Shown here piece after piece: positions 48,928 to 58,845 of a stretch of DNA of 64,000 nt. Position numbers and translations under genes: made by a program. The stretch is taken from NCBI GenBank assembly GCA_902167985.1, contig CABHNZ010000022.1, positions 1 through 64,000 of the forward strand, read 5' to 3'. The notes below the pieces were generated by a model, which was given only the letters and a program-made list of their open reading frames with translations, was not told the DNA's origin and did no database searches. Positions within the stretch are counted from its first letter, which is position 1. Every line of letters begins with the position of its first letter. Source of the DNA: Shinella sp. UYSO24 (GTDB taxonomy: Bacteria > Pseudomonadota > Alphaproteobacteria > Rhizobiales > Rhizobiaceae).

Positions 48928-48990
48928 AGCCAATGACACGGAAACAAAAAGGCCGCTTCATGCGGCCTTTTTGTTTCCGTGTCATTGGCT
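48928..48990. terminator. 29-bp perfect inverted repeat, bidirectional terminator
   Basis: Arms 48928-48956 and 48962-48990 are perfect complements around a five-base loop TTCAT. The inner part (AAAAAGGCCGC / GCGGCCTTTTT) is an ordinary terminator; the outer 18 bp are an unusual extension. It lies between convergent tyrS and the AsmA-like gene and overlaps neither. Confidence -1.
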
Positions 48991-49001
48991 GAGGCCAAGT
49001 C

Positions 49002-52000
49002 TTACTGGAATTCGAAAATCTGCCGGAACACGCCGGGCGCAATGATCGACAGGGGATTGATCTGCAGCTTCGGCTTGTCGAACGGACCTTCCAGCTTGAA
49101 GGTGATGCCGAGAAGACCACGATCGCGTCCATTGCCGAGGATCGCCCCGATGATCGGCAATTCGCCGAACAGCCGGTTGAGGCCATAGGCCGGCATGAAC
49201 GTGCCCGTCATCTCCATCTTGCCGCTTGCGTCGCGCACCATGCCCTGGAAGCTCGCACCGATCTGCTCGCCGCGCACGATGCCATTGTCGACGGAAAGCG
49301 CGCCGTCCTTGTAGGCAAGCGTTGCATAGGCGCGCTGGAACTTCGCCGACGTCACGTCGATTCCCTTCTTCGTCGCGCTGTTGATGCTCTCGCCATCCTT
49401 GCCGACGGGCGTGGAAACCAGCGTTTCCAGCTTCTGGTCGTTGACGAGGGAGAAGTTGCGCACATCGAGCGCGCCCGCCCAGCTGCTGCCCGTCGCCTTG
49501 AGGCGCAGGTTGAGAAGGCCGCTGCGCATCGAGCTGTAGAGATTGGTGAAGCGCACGATGGCACCGGCATCACCGGACGTCAGCGAAATCGTATCCCCCT
49601 GGATCATCTTGCTGACGACGGCCTGACCGCTGCCGGTCGAGGCGGTCAGATCGGCTCCAGACACGGTCCCGTTGCGCATCTGGAAGAGCAGGTTCACATT
49701 GTTCAGCGCTTCATCATTGTAGCCGATCATCCGGTCGAGCTTGGCGCGCAAGGTCAAGGTTCCTGCGTCGTCGCTGGAAGACGACCCGCCCTTCGCACTC
49801 CCCTTGCTGCCGATACCCGAGCGCAGCTTGGTAATGATCGGCCGTATATCGACGGTATTGCCGCCGACGGAAATGTCGTAGGCGCCCTTGGAATGCTTGA
49901 TCGCAACGCTGTAATTATCCGCCGGCGTCAGCTGTACGCCGGAAAAATCCGCCGACGACAGGCTGCCGCCGGAGAGCGAAATATTGCCCTTGGCGCCGAA
50001 CCCGTCTCCGCCCAGCGAGAAATTGCGGATATCCGTCTGCGAGCCACTGCTCGACAGTTCGAACTGTGCCTTGGCGCCAATGCCGCCGCCCTTGGTCCAG
50101 CCGATCCACGGCACGGATAGCGTCGCCCGCGTCAGGTCGAGCGAAATGCCCTGACGATTATCGTCGAGGCGCGTGAGTTCAAGGCCAACCGTGCCCTGCA
50201 CCATGTCGGACAGGCCCGGAACCAGCTTTTCCCGCTGATCGTCGTTGAGGCTGGCCTTCACATCCAGCGCCCGCTTCACCGTCGAGGCGGAATCGACCGG
50301 CTGCACCAAGGCGATTTCCGCCGGCACGTCGTCGATGGTTCCCTTGGCATTGAGCTTTGCCGCCTGCGGATCGACGTCGAGCGTGCCGTTGAGATGGGCG
50401 ATCTGGCGCCCTTCCATCTTCTTCGACAGGCTGACATCGGCAAGCTGTACATGCGCAGCCCAGACGGGTTTCGGCGGTTTCTGATCCGAAATCAGGCCCA
50501 TATGGGCGGTAATTTCAGCCTGTGCCGTGCCCGAAAACTGGTCCGGCGTCATGTCCGTGCCGTTCAACGCCCGGATCGGCCGGAAATTCGCAAGCTCGGT
50601 CACGGCATCCGCATTGCCGGAGAGCTTGATCGAGAGATCCGCCATGAGCGGCTTGGTATAGGTCGATGGGATCGCAAACCGTGTCTGTCCGATCTGCACG
50701 GATCGGCCGGACGGGAAATAGCTGTCCGCCTTGCTGATATCCACCTGCAACTTCTCGCCCTTGAGGTCGAGATGGCCATAGATGTCACGCAGCGGTGGAA
50801 CGTCGCCCGGCATGTTGAGCCGCGAATCGGCGACATCGAAGGACAGCCTCAGCTCGTTCGCATCGAGCTCCATGGGAATACCCGGCCCCTTCATGCGGCC
50901 GGCGGGGATAAAGACGGCAATCGATCCGTTGGTAATGGTGCCGCCGAACATGTTCTGCCCCACCCATTCGCGCGGCTTGCGCGCCATCCAGAAGGGCCAG
51001 AGCTGCTTGACGCCGGTGACGGCCATCTGCGGAATTTGCGCACCGAAACTGATCTCCGGCGACTGCTTGCCGAAGCGTACCTTCAGAGACCCCGCCATCT
51101 GCCCGAGCGGGCTCGAAACACTCATCTGGTCGAACTGCAATTCGCGGTCCGCCGCGAGATATCGACCGACAGCCTTCAGATCGAAATTGGCGGGCGGCTC
51201 GCCATCGGCCCCAACGGCTGTGCCGCCGCTGATCAGCAGATCGAGCCCGAAGCCCGGCCGTTTGTCATCCGGGTTCAGCCGGTTCAGATCGACGATCGCC
51301 CCCGTCAAGGGCAGGATGGTTGCGCCGAACTGCGCCTGCGACTTCAGGATCTCGATCGAGTCTTCGAAAATCATAGGCGACATGGATATCGGCGCCATTG
51401 AATGGCTGCTCGATCCCGTCGTTGTAATATTTGCCGGGCGAGTGGTGCACGGTCGCCGTCATCGTCGGCTGCACATTCTCTCGCGCCCTGACCGCCGAGA
51501 GTTCGAAGTCGATCGATCCGACGAGCCCCTCGCGCGGCGCGCCCTGATCATCCGTGCGCAACAGGAAAGGCGTGATCTCCAGCCCGGAAAGCTTGGCATG
51601 CAGTCCCGACGTCACGCCGCCGACCGTCTGCGATGCCGCGGTCAGCGTCGCCTTGCGTCCGTTGAGGCTGATAATGCCATCGACCCCGATCTCGCCATCG
51701 GCATTGCGGCCGAGCCGCAACGTGTCGACAGAAAGCGTCAGAGGCTGCTGCCCCGGCGCTGTCGGCAGCACGATATCGATCCCGGCGATCCGCACCGATC
51801 CGGTGCCCGTCCGGTTGATCAGGTCGCGCGCCTCATCGAGGCGCTGGAACGCCTCTTCGAGAAGCTTCGGCACGGCATCGACGCGCACTTCCGACATTGC
51901 CATCGGATCACCCTGAGGCAATTGCGCGGTCTCAAGCCGGATATCGTCTGCCTCGATGTGATTGATCGAAATCCGCCCGGCAAGAAGCGCCAGAGGATCG

Positions 52001-52410
52001 ACGGCAAGCCGCATTGCGCCCGCCTTGCTCAGATGTTCGCCGCTCGCCTGTTCGATAATATCGACATTGCGGGCCTCGATCGCGATACGGAAATGCGAAT
52101 CGAAGCGGATCAGCGTCGAGCCGACGGTCGCGACATAGCGGGGCCCGATCGCATTGTTGAGCGCTGCCTGCGCCCGCGAAGAGAGCGCGCCATCAACCGC
52201 GCCGCCCTCGATGGCAAGAATGGCGCTGCCGATCGCCATGACGACGAGCATCAGGAAAAGCACGATGGGCTTGCCGATTCGCCCCGCCCGCGAACGTGCC
52301 GGCGGGCAATGGACGATGATCGGATCCTCGACCTGGGCAGAAGGCATTTCATGCAGGGGAACGATGTCCCGCCGATTGAAACTGACCTTTTCTCCTCGAA
52401 TTTCCGCCAT
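49002..52410 (-). CDS. AsmA-like/DUF3971 membrane-anchored protein, two frameshifts
   Basis: Restored to about 1136 residues. An N-terminal cytoplasmic stretch precedes one transmembrane segment (IGKPIVLFLMLVVMAIGSAIL, residues about 46-66). The rest is a long repetitive beta-rich periplasmic part. The C terminus contains MTGTFMPAYGLNRLFGELPIIGAILG and GLLGITFKLEGPFDKPKLQINPLS, the AsmA/YhdP C-terminal signature. Relatives such as YhdP and TamB are now seen as bridges moving phospholipid to the outer membrane. Two lost bases near 51361-51370 split it (YDFSKDSIEIL can be restored). ATG 52410 has only a weak binding site. It diverges from the peroxiredoxin gene. Confidence -1.
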
Positions 52411-52521
52411 CAGGCTCAGCACACCCTTTTCGAATCTGCGACCGCTCTGGACGTCGCCGCCGCCACTATATACCGATTGCGGCGACAATCATCCAACATA
52501 CGGGCGAAAGAAAGGAAAACC

Positions 52522-52989
52522 ATGGCTGACCTTGCAATTGGCGACCTCGCACCAGATTTCGAAATCCCGCGTGACGGCGGCGGCACCGTGTCCCTCAAGG
52601 ACCATGCCGGAAAGCCTGTGGTTCTCTATTTCTACCCCAAGGACGATACCAGCGCCTGCACCACGGAAGCCGTGACCTTTTCCGGCCTTCTGCCGGAGTT
52701 CGAAAAGGCAGGCGCCGCCATTATCGGCGTCTCGCCGGATACGGTGAAAAAACACGATAAATTCGTCGCAAAACACGGCCTTTCCGTCATTCTCGGCTCC
52801 GACGAGGACACGTCTCTCGCCAACGCCTATGGCGTCTGGAAGGAGAAGAGCATGTATGGCCGCACCTATATGGGCATAGAGCGCACCACCTTCCTGATCG
52901 GCGCTGACGGCCGGATCGTGAAGATCTGGCCGAAGGTCAAGGTCGCGGGCCATGCAGAAGATGTTCTCAAGAGCCTGACAAGCGCATGA
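52522..52989 (+). CDS. bcp: Thioredoxin-dependent peroxiredoxin, Bcp/PrxQ family
   Basis: A 155-residue thiol peroxidase that reduces hydrogen and organic peroxides. The peroxidatic Cys lies in YPKDDTSACTTEA at about residue 46. The second, resolving Cys found five residues later in E. coli Bcp is missing, so this is a one-Cys type. ATG 52522 follows GAAAGGAAAACC. The very long open frame running through this region from 50782 is an antisense shadow before this point. The gene is intact and diverges from the AsmA-like gene. Confidence -1.
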   Translation: MADLAIGDLAPDFEIPRDGGGTVSLKDHAGKPVVLYFYPKDDTSACTTEAVTFSGLLPEFEKAGAAIIGVSPDTVKKHDKFVAKHGLSVILGSDEDTSLANAYGVWKEKSMYGRTYMGIERTTFLIGADGRIVKIWPKVKVAGHAEDVLKSLTSA

Positions 52990-53063
52990 CCACCTTCCGG
53001 CGCATCTGACAGCAAGAGCGCCGGACCTCCACCTCGAACCGCTTCATCTCCCGGATCCCCGCC

Positions 53064-53891
53064 ATGCCCGATCACTTCACCATAACCTCTCTGCGCGGCG
53101 GTGCGACCGAAGCAATCGCCGCCGCTGATCTCGATGTGAAGACGAGGCTGGCACAGGAGACGGCAACACGCTGGTTCGAGCGGCGCCTCTCCCTGCGCTC
53201 GCCGCTCGATCCCGCCCTGCCCGATCGCCCCGGCCGGCCGGAAAAACCGGAGCTGGTGCCGCCAAAGGCCGTGGAAAAGCGGTCGCTCCACACGGTCAAC
53301 GGCCGCATCGCGCTTCTCCACGCAATCGCCCATATCGAACTCAACGCCGTCGATCTGGCGCTCGATATCGTTGCCCGCTTCGCCTCAGAACCGGTGCCCA
53401 ATTCCTTCTTCGACGGCTGGATGACGGTTGCCTTCGAGGAGGCAAAGCATTTCCGCATGGTGCGTGAACGGCTGAATGCCATGGGGGCCGATTACGGCGA
53501 CATGCCGGCGCATGACGGTCTCTGGCAGGCCGCCCATTCGACCCGCAACGACCTGACGGCAAGGCTTGCCGTCGTACCGCTCATCCTCGAAGCCCGCGGT
53601 CTCGACGTCACGCCGTCGTTACAGGCCAAGATGCGCGAGACAGGCGATCTCGAAAGTGCAGCCGTCCTCGACGTCATCTACAATGACGAGAAGGGCCATG
53701 TGGCAATCGGCGCCAAATGGTTCCGCTTCCTCTGCGCCCGCGAGCGAAAGGATCCGGCAAGGACATTCCAGGAGCTTGTGCGCGCCAATTTCCGCGGTGC
53801 CCTGAAAGCGCCCTTCAATGACATAGCGCGCGCCGAAGCGGGTCTTACGCCCTCCTTTTATCGCTCGCTAACTGCCCGTAATTATGCCTGA
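53064..53891 (+). CDS. DUF455 ferritin-like protein
   Basis: A 275-residue all-helical protein of the DUF455 group in the ferritin-like superfamily. Candidate di-iron ligands are seen in LHAIAHIELNAVDLALD, TVAFEEAKHFRMVRERL, ILEARGLDVTP and VIYNDEKGHVAIG (Glu and His spaced as in ExxH pairs). Such proteins may be hydroxylases related to MiaE, but the substrate is unknown. It lies 74 bases after the peroxiredoxin on the same strand and could be co-expressed. The gene is intact. Confidence -1.
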   Translation: MPDHFTITSLRGGATEAIAAADLDVKTRLAQETATRWFERRLSLRSPLDPALPDRPGRPEKPELVPPKAVEKRSLHTVNGRIALLHAIAHIELNAVDLALDIVARFASEPVPNSFFDGWMTVAFEEAKHFRMVRERLNAMGADYGDMPAHDGLWQAAHSTRNDLTARLAVVPLILEARGLDVTPSLQAKMRETGDLESAAVLDVIYNDEKGHVAIGAKWFRFLCARERKDPARTFQELVRANFRGALKAPFNDIARAEAGLTPSFYRSLTARNYA

Positions 53892-53987
53892 AAACAGGCC
53901 GGAAAGCTTTTATTAACCATAGCCGTGTCTATTGGGTTCGAATGTATCGGACGATCGGGAGAGGATTCTCCCGCCAAGGGGCAAGAC

Positions 53988-55298
53988 GTGGCGAAGGTAG
54001 GCGAACATCGCGTTTTCGGCAGGAAGTCGCAGAACCATGTTCTGATCCTGGCGAGTGGCGAGAAGATCCGTCACATGACCATCCGGCCATGGATGGGCGC
54101 CCTTGCCACCTGCGTCGTCGGTGTCGTCGTCATCGGCTATCTCGGCGCAACCTCCTATCTCGTCGTCCGCGATGACCTGATCGGCGCCACCATGGCCCGC
54201 CAGGCCCGTATGCAATACGATTACGAGGACCGGATTTCGGCCCTGCGCGCGCAGCTCGACCGCATCACCTCCCGCCAATTGCTCGACCAGCAGGTGGTCG
54301 AGCAGAAGGTCGACAAGCTGATGGCGCAGCAGAACGCCCTGTTCTCTCGCAACGGCAAGCTCGGCTCGCTTCTGGACCGCGCCCAGGAAAACGGCCTGAT
54401 GGGCAAGGATAGCGCCGCACAGCCCTCGGCCGCCGACGGCAGCGCCAATGCCGGTGCAACCGGCAGCGAGCCCGCCGCCGACAGCGACCAGCATGCCTCT
54501 CTCGCGACACCGGACGGCAATTCCCTTCTCGCGCTGGCACCCTTGCGCGAAAACCTTGCCGACCGCGCCGATCGGGTCTTTTCCAAGGTGACACGTTCGC
54601 TGAAGACGATCGAACGCGCCCAGATGACCAAGATTGCCGCACTGACCAATGGCGCCTCCGACACGGCAGACGCGATCAGTGATATCCTCCGCAAGACCGG
54701 TGTCGACATTGCCTCCGCAGATGCTGACGACAATCCGCCCGGCATAGACAAGACGGCAACGAGCGGCATAGGCGGACCCTATGTCGAGCCGCAATTGTTC
54801 AGCAGCAGCTTCGACAATTCGCTCGGCCAGCTGGATGCGGCACTCGACCGGCTGGAAAAGGTGAAGGCGACGGCGCGCGAACTGCCTTTCGGCAATCCCG
54901 AACCGGGGCATGCCGTCACCAGCCCCTTCGGCAATCGCATGGACCCCTTCCTCGGGCGGATCGCGCTTCATGCCGGCATCGATTTCCAGGCGGCGATCGG
55001 CGACAACATCCGTGCAACCGGCGCCGGCAAGGTCATTTTCGCCGGCCCCGCCAATGGCTACGGCAATCTCGTCGAGATCGATCACGGTTACGGCATCACG
55101 ACTCGCTACGGCCACATGTCGAAGATATTGGTCTCCGTCGGCGAAAAGGTCGCGGCCGGAGACGTCATCGCGCTTGCCGGCGCAGAGGGCCGCGCCACCG
55201 GTCCGCACGTCCATTACGAAGTGCGCCGTAACGGCGAGCCGATCAATCCGATCCACTTCCTCAATGCCGGTCTGAAACTCAACACTTATATAGAATAA
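53988..55298 (+). CDS. M23-family (LytM) metallopeptidase, membrane anchored
   Basis: About 436 residues. A short cytoplasmic start (HRVFGRKSQNHVLILASGEK) leads to one transmembrane segment (about residues 37-57), then a coiled coil (residues about 70-115), a low-complexity Ala/Ser/Gly linker, and a C-terminal LytM domain. Zinc ligands are visible in LHAGIDFQ (HxxxD) and GPHVHYEV (HxH). It should act on peptidoglycan or activate amidases in the periplasm. The GTG at 53988 has AAGGGGCAAGAC before it; the open frame begins at another GTG, 53925, whose extra residues look unconserved. The gene is intact. Confidence -1.
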   Translation: MAKVGEHRVFGRKSQNHVLILASGEKIRHMTIRPWMGALATCVVGVVVIGYLGATSYLVVRDDLIGATMARQARMQYDYEDRISALRAQLDRITSRQLLDQQVVEQKVDKLMAQQNALFSRNGKLGSLLDRAQENGLMGKDSAAQPSAADGSANAGATGSEPAADSDQHASLATPDGNSLLALAPLRENLADRADRVFSKVTRSLKTIERAQMTKIAALTNGASDTADAISDILRKTGVDIASADADDNPPGIDKTATSGIGGPYVEPQLFSSSFDNSLGQLDAALDRLEKVKATARELPFGNPEPGHAVTSPFGNRMDPFLGRIALHAGIDFQAAIGDNIRATGAGKVIFAGPANGYGNLVEIDHGYGITTRYGHMSKILVSVGEKVAAGDVIALAGAEGRATGPHVHYEVRRNGEPINPIHFLNAGLKLNTYIE

Positions 55299-55628
55299 CC
55301 ATATAAGGCGCCAAAAGGCCTGTTTTTGGCCATTTTTGAGCAGATAGATCAGCTGCGACACCGGCTTTCGGCAGTCTTTACCCATCGCTCGTCAAGACCC
55401 GCCGCGTCATCGTTTCAAAAATTCGGCCGGCGAGCCGAGGCAATGTCGGAAGTAAAAGCGACAATTGCCGTTATCTCTCCACATTCTCTGTTCACGTTGA
55501 CTGCGCGGATTCCGCCGCTTTTGTTGACTTTCCCTCGATTTGGTCCTATGTCGCGGTCCTGCTGTCGGCCCACACCATCGCTGGCGGGCAATGTTCTTCC
55601 CATTTCTGCAACGGAAATAGAACTTCCT

Positions 55629-57156
55629 TTGACGACATTTGCTGATCTTGGCCTGAGCCAGAAAGTCCTATCCGCGGTCACAGACGCTGGTTACACGACC
55701 CCTACCCCGATCCAGGCGGGCGCGATTCCGGTTGCCTTGCAGCGCCGCGATATCTGCGGCATCGCCCAGACCGGCACGGGTAAGACCGCTTCTTTCGTCC
55801 TGCCCATGCTGACGCTTCTGGAAAAGGGCCGTGCCCGCGCTCGCATGCCGCGCACACTCATCCTGGAGCCCACCCGCGAACTGGCCGCCCAGGTTGCCGA
55901 GAATTTCGACAAATACGGCAAGAACCACAAGCTCAACGTGGCGCTGCTCATCGGCGGCGTCTCCTTCGAAGAGCAGGACCGCAAGCTTGAGCGCGGCGCC
56001 GACGTGCTGATCTGCACCCCCGGCCGCCTGCTTGACCATTGCGAACGCGGCAAGCTGCTGATGACGGGTGTGGAAATCCTCGTTATCGACGAAGCTGACC
56101 GCATGCTCGACATGGGCTTCATTCCGGATATCGAGCGGATCGCCAAGATGATCCCGTTCACCCGTCAGACCCTTTTCTTCTCGGCCACCATGCCGCCGGA
56201 AATTCAGAAACTGGCCGACCGCTTCCTTCAGAACCCTGAGCGTATCGAAGTGGCCAAGCCGTCTTCGACCGCCAAGACCGTGACGCAGCGCCTCGTCGCC
56301 GCCCACAACAAGGATTACGAGAAGCGTGCAGTCCTGCGTGACCTGATCAAGGTGCAGGACGATCTGAAGAACGCCATCATCTTCTGCAACCGCAAGAAGG
56401 ACGTCTCTGAACTGTTCCGCTCGCTCGACCGCCACGGCTTCTCCGTCGGCGCTCTGCACGGTGACATGGATCAGCGTTCGCGCATGACGATGCTGGCCAA
56501 CTTCAAGGACAACAATATCAAGCTGCTCGTCGCGTCCGACGTGGCTGCGCGCGGCCTTGATATTCCCGACGTTTCTCACGTCTTCAACTTCGATGTTCCG
56601 ATCCACTCGGAAGATTATGTCCACCGTATCGGCCGCACCGGCCGCGCTGGCCGCTTCGGCCGCGCCTTCACGCTGGTGACCAAGGCCGACGCGAAATATG
56701 TCGATTCGATCGAAAAGCTCATCGGTGAAAGCATCGAGTGGGAAAACGGCGATCTGACATCCCTTCCCGCCCCGATGGAAAGCCACGACAAGGATCGTGG
56801 CCGCAAGGGACGTGGCGATCGCGACAAGGATCGTGGTGATCGCAGCGAACGTGGTGATCGCGACCGGCGCGGCCGGCGCGAACACGCCGGTCACAAGGGT
56901 GACATGAAAACCAGGATAATCGGATCGACGCCGAAGAGGCAGTGGTCGAAGCAAAGGTGGAAGACGTGAAAGCGGAACGCAAGGCCGACAGGAAGCCCCA
57001 GAACAATGGCGGCAACCGCAATAGCCGGCCCTATCCCGCCAATGACGACAATCGCGATCGTCGTCGCAACCGTGACAATGACGATGGCCCGACCCCGGTC
57101 GCTTCGGCGACGATATCCCGGCCTTCATGCTGATCGTTGCCAACGCCAAGGGCTGA
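55629..57156 (+). CDS. DEAD-box RNA helicase (RhlE-like), two frameshifts
   Basis: Restored to about 509 residues. All helicase motifs are present: Q motif GYTTPTPIQAGAIP, I AQTGTGKT, Ia PTRELAAQ, II VIDEADRMLDMGF, III SATMPPEI, V ASDVAARGLDIP and VI HRIGRTGRAG. The C-terminal tail is basic and rich in Arg, Asp and Gly, a usual RNA-binding extension, ending near IPAFMLIVANAKG. Breaks near 56908 (A5 read as A4) and 57100 (GG read as G) disturb only the tail. The family start LTTFADLGLSQ points to TTG 55629; there is no good ATG, and upstream in-frame sequence looks non-coding, so the start is uncertain. Relatives help ribosome assembly and cold growth. Confidence -1.
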
Positions 57157-57192
57157 TGCCCTTTTACAGGCAAGACGCTTGAGACAAAGCCG

Positions 57193-57660
57193 GTGAGCCA
57201 GTCCAGCCCCGACATGAACACGCAGCCGCAACGCCCGGGTATCGATTTTCCCGGCGTCGGCTGCGGTCTTGTGATCCAGAGAGATGACGGCAAGATCCTC
57301 ATGCTGCGCCGCATGAAGGCGCCCGAGGCCGGGTCTTGGAGCATTGCTGGCGGCAAGGTGGATCCGATGGAACCATCTCTGGAAGCGGCCCGCCGTGAAG
57401 CCGAGGAAGAAACCGGCCTGACGATCGGCCGCGTCACTTTCCTGACGGCCGCGGAAGCCATCCTCCCCGCCGACGGTCAACACTGGCTGTCGATGATATA
57501 CGCCACCCGCGATTTCAGCGGTGAAGCGCGCCTGACCGAGCCGGACAAGCTCTCCGAATTCGGCTGGTTCGACCCGAAGAACCCACCGCGTCCGCTTTCC
57601 GTGTTTGCCGAACAGGCGCTCCTTTACCTCGACAGATTTCTCATGGACGAGACCGCCTGA
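57193..57660 (+). CDS. Nudix hydrolase
   Basis: A 155-residue Nudix protein. The box is complete: GGKVDPMEPSLEAARREAEEETGL (G, five residues, E, seven residues, REAEEETGL). Family members cleave nucleoside diphosphates linked to another group; the substrate is unknown here. GTG 57193 opens the frame and an ATG at 57214 is an equally plausible start; neither has a strong binding site. It follows the helicase by 36 bases on the same strand and may be in its transcript. The gene is intact. Confidence -1.
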   Translation: MSQSSPDMNTQPQRPGIDFPGVGCGLVIQRDDGKILMLRRMKAPEAGSWSIAGGKVDPMEPSLEAARREAEEETGLTIGRVTFLTAAEAILPADGQHWLSMIYATRDFSGEARLTEPDKLSEFGWFDPKNPPRPLSVFAEQALLYLDRFLMDETA

Positions 57661-58504
57661 CAGCCGGGATGTTCTGTCCATTCAAGCGTGGCGCGCCTTC
57701 AGGCCCGCTCATACGCTGCAGGCTCTCGTTTCATCGCATGTCGTGATCGCAAAGCCGCCGCGCACCTTTGCGCGACACGTTTCAGCCGTGCCTTCGCTCC
57801 TGCGCCGCGAGAACACACCGCGCCCCGCGTTTCCCGCCCACAATCTCTCCGAATTCCGCACACCGGAACGCATACCAACGGCCCGTAACCGGCCCTGTAG
57901 AGCCTTTCCGCCTTTCTTCGAAACGCGAAACCGCTCTATCTCTTTGTTTTCACGTGATTCCGGACGCAAAACCGGTTCCCGCTTTTGCTGGAATTGCTCT
58001 AGCGCGACCTGATTGCTGAGCTGCGGCATGCTCGAAACGATGCTGGCCTGATCGGAAAACCGGCTCGCCGCAGCGCGCTCCAATCTGAGCAACATCTCCA
58101 ACCAGAGACATGAAGCGAGAAACCGACAATGCAACGCTTCAAAAATCGACTTGCATTGAGGAAACCAGGCGCATGGCCGTCACCTTGCGCAACAATCAAA
58201 ACGGTCCATGCCCCATTGGACCCGAATGATTCTACTGCGCTGATCGGCCCCATGATCAGCCCATGATCAAACGGTGAGATTGAACTGCAAGCCAAAATCT
58301 CACGCCCTCAAAAAACGAGAGCCCTACACCAATAGCCGCTTCGGCGAACCGAAGCGGCACTCTTGATCAAAAATATTGCAAATATGTTTGGATCACAGCC
58401 CACCGAAGTTGGCCTTATCCCCCATTACCTTTTCAGGATAGGCGCCAGATTGTTATTGAGCAATACGTAAAATCTTGCGGGTTTGAGAAAGATTCCACCT
58501 GTGG
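57661..58504. other. Gene-poor region after the Nudix gene (844 bases)
   Basis: I see no supportable gene. Contents: a rhizobial repeat (57898-58001), then about 180 bases of unremarkable sequence, then an A+T-rich stretch (58280-58500) with a perfect hairpin at 58337-58360 (GCCGCTTCGG-CGAA-CCGAAGCGGC). Short open frames on both strands here cross the repeat and have no binding site, so I do not call them. Confidence -1.
57898..58001. repeat. Rhizobial intergenic repeat with TAGAGC/GCTCTA ends
   Basis: A 104-base element with terminal inverted repeats TAGAGC and GCTCTA. An internal palindrome pairs ATTCCGGACGCAAAA with TTTTGCTGGAAT. The text CTCTATCTCTTTGTTTTCACG matches a repeat I recall from many Rhizobium and Agrobacterium intergenic regions; I know of no agreed name. 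Confidence -1.
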
Positions 58505-58831
58505 TTATTTTGTTTCTTTCGTTCGCATTGCGGCTGCATAGGCCAGTTCCGTCCAGCGGCGCATTTCATCGGGATCATCGAACGCATCCTCGGGCACGGA
58601 CCAATAGGGCATCAGCACCGGCTTGCCCTTCTTTCCCTCGTAGGACCATTGCCGCGCACCGGCTTCGGCAAATTGCGGCGCGCTGATTGCATCCGCCTTC
58701 AGCATGATTTCGTCGCGCAGGTCGATCGCGACAATCAGCCCGCGGTGATAGATACCCTTGCCGCCGAACATCCGGCGGATGCTGACGGGACCGAGACCCG
58801 AAAACATTTCTTCGATAGCGTCATTGTCCAT
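58505..58831 (-). CDS. TfoX N-terminal domain protein
   Basis: A 108-residue protein made of one TfoX/Sxy N-terminal domain: MFSGLGPVSIRRMFGGKGIYHRGLIVAI is the signature, and MPYWSVPEDAFDDPDEMRRWTELAYAAA ends it. In gammaproteobacteria Sxy/TfoX controls competence together with CRP; the short single-domain forms in rhizobia have no known role. It lies just upstream, on the same strand, of nothing else obvious, 14 bases after the stop of the MoCF-MobA fusion, and could be the last gene of that operon. Confidence -1.
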   Translation of the reverse strand: MDNDAIEEMFSGLGPVSIRRMFGGKGIYHRGLIVAIDLRDEIMLKADAISAPQFAEAGARQWSYEGKKGKPVLMPYWSVPEDAFDDPDEMRRWTELAYAAAMRTKETK

Positions 58832-58845
58832 TACGTCCCCCGTTT

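Noticed and set aside
57709..58295. Minus-strand frames of 98 and 141 residues in the gene-poor region
   Set aside because: They read through the intergenic repeat, lack binding sites and resemble no family.
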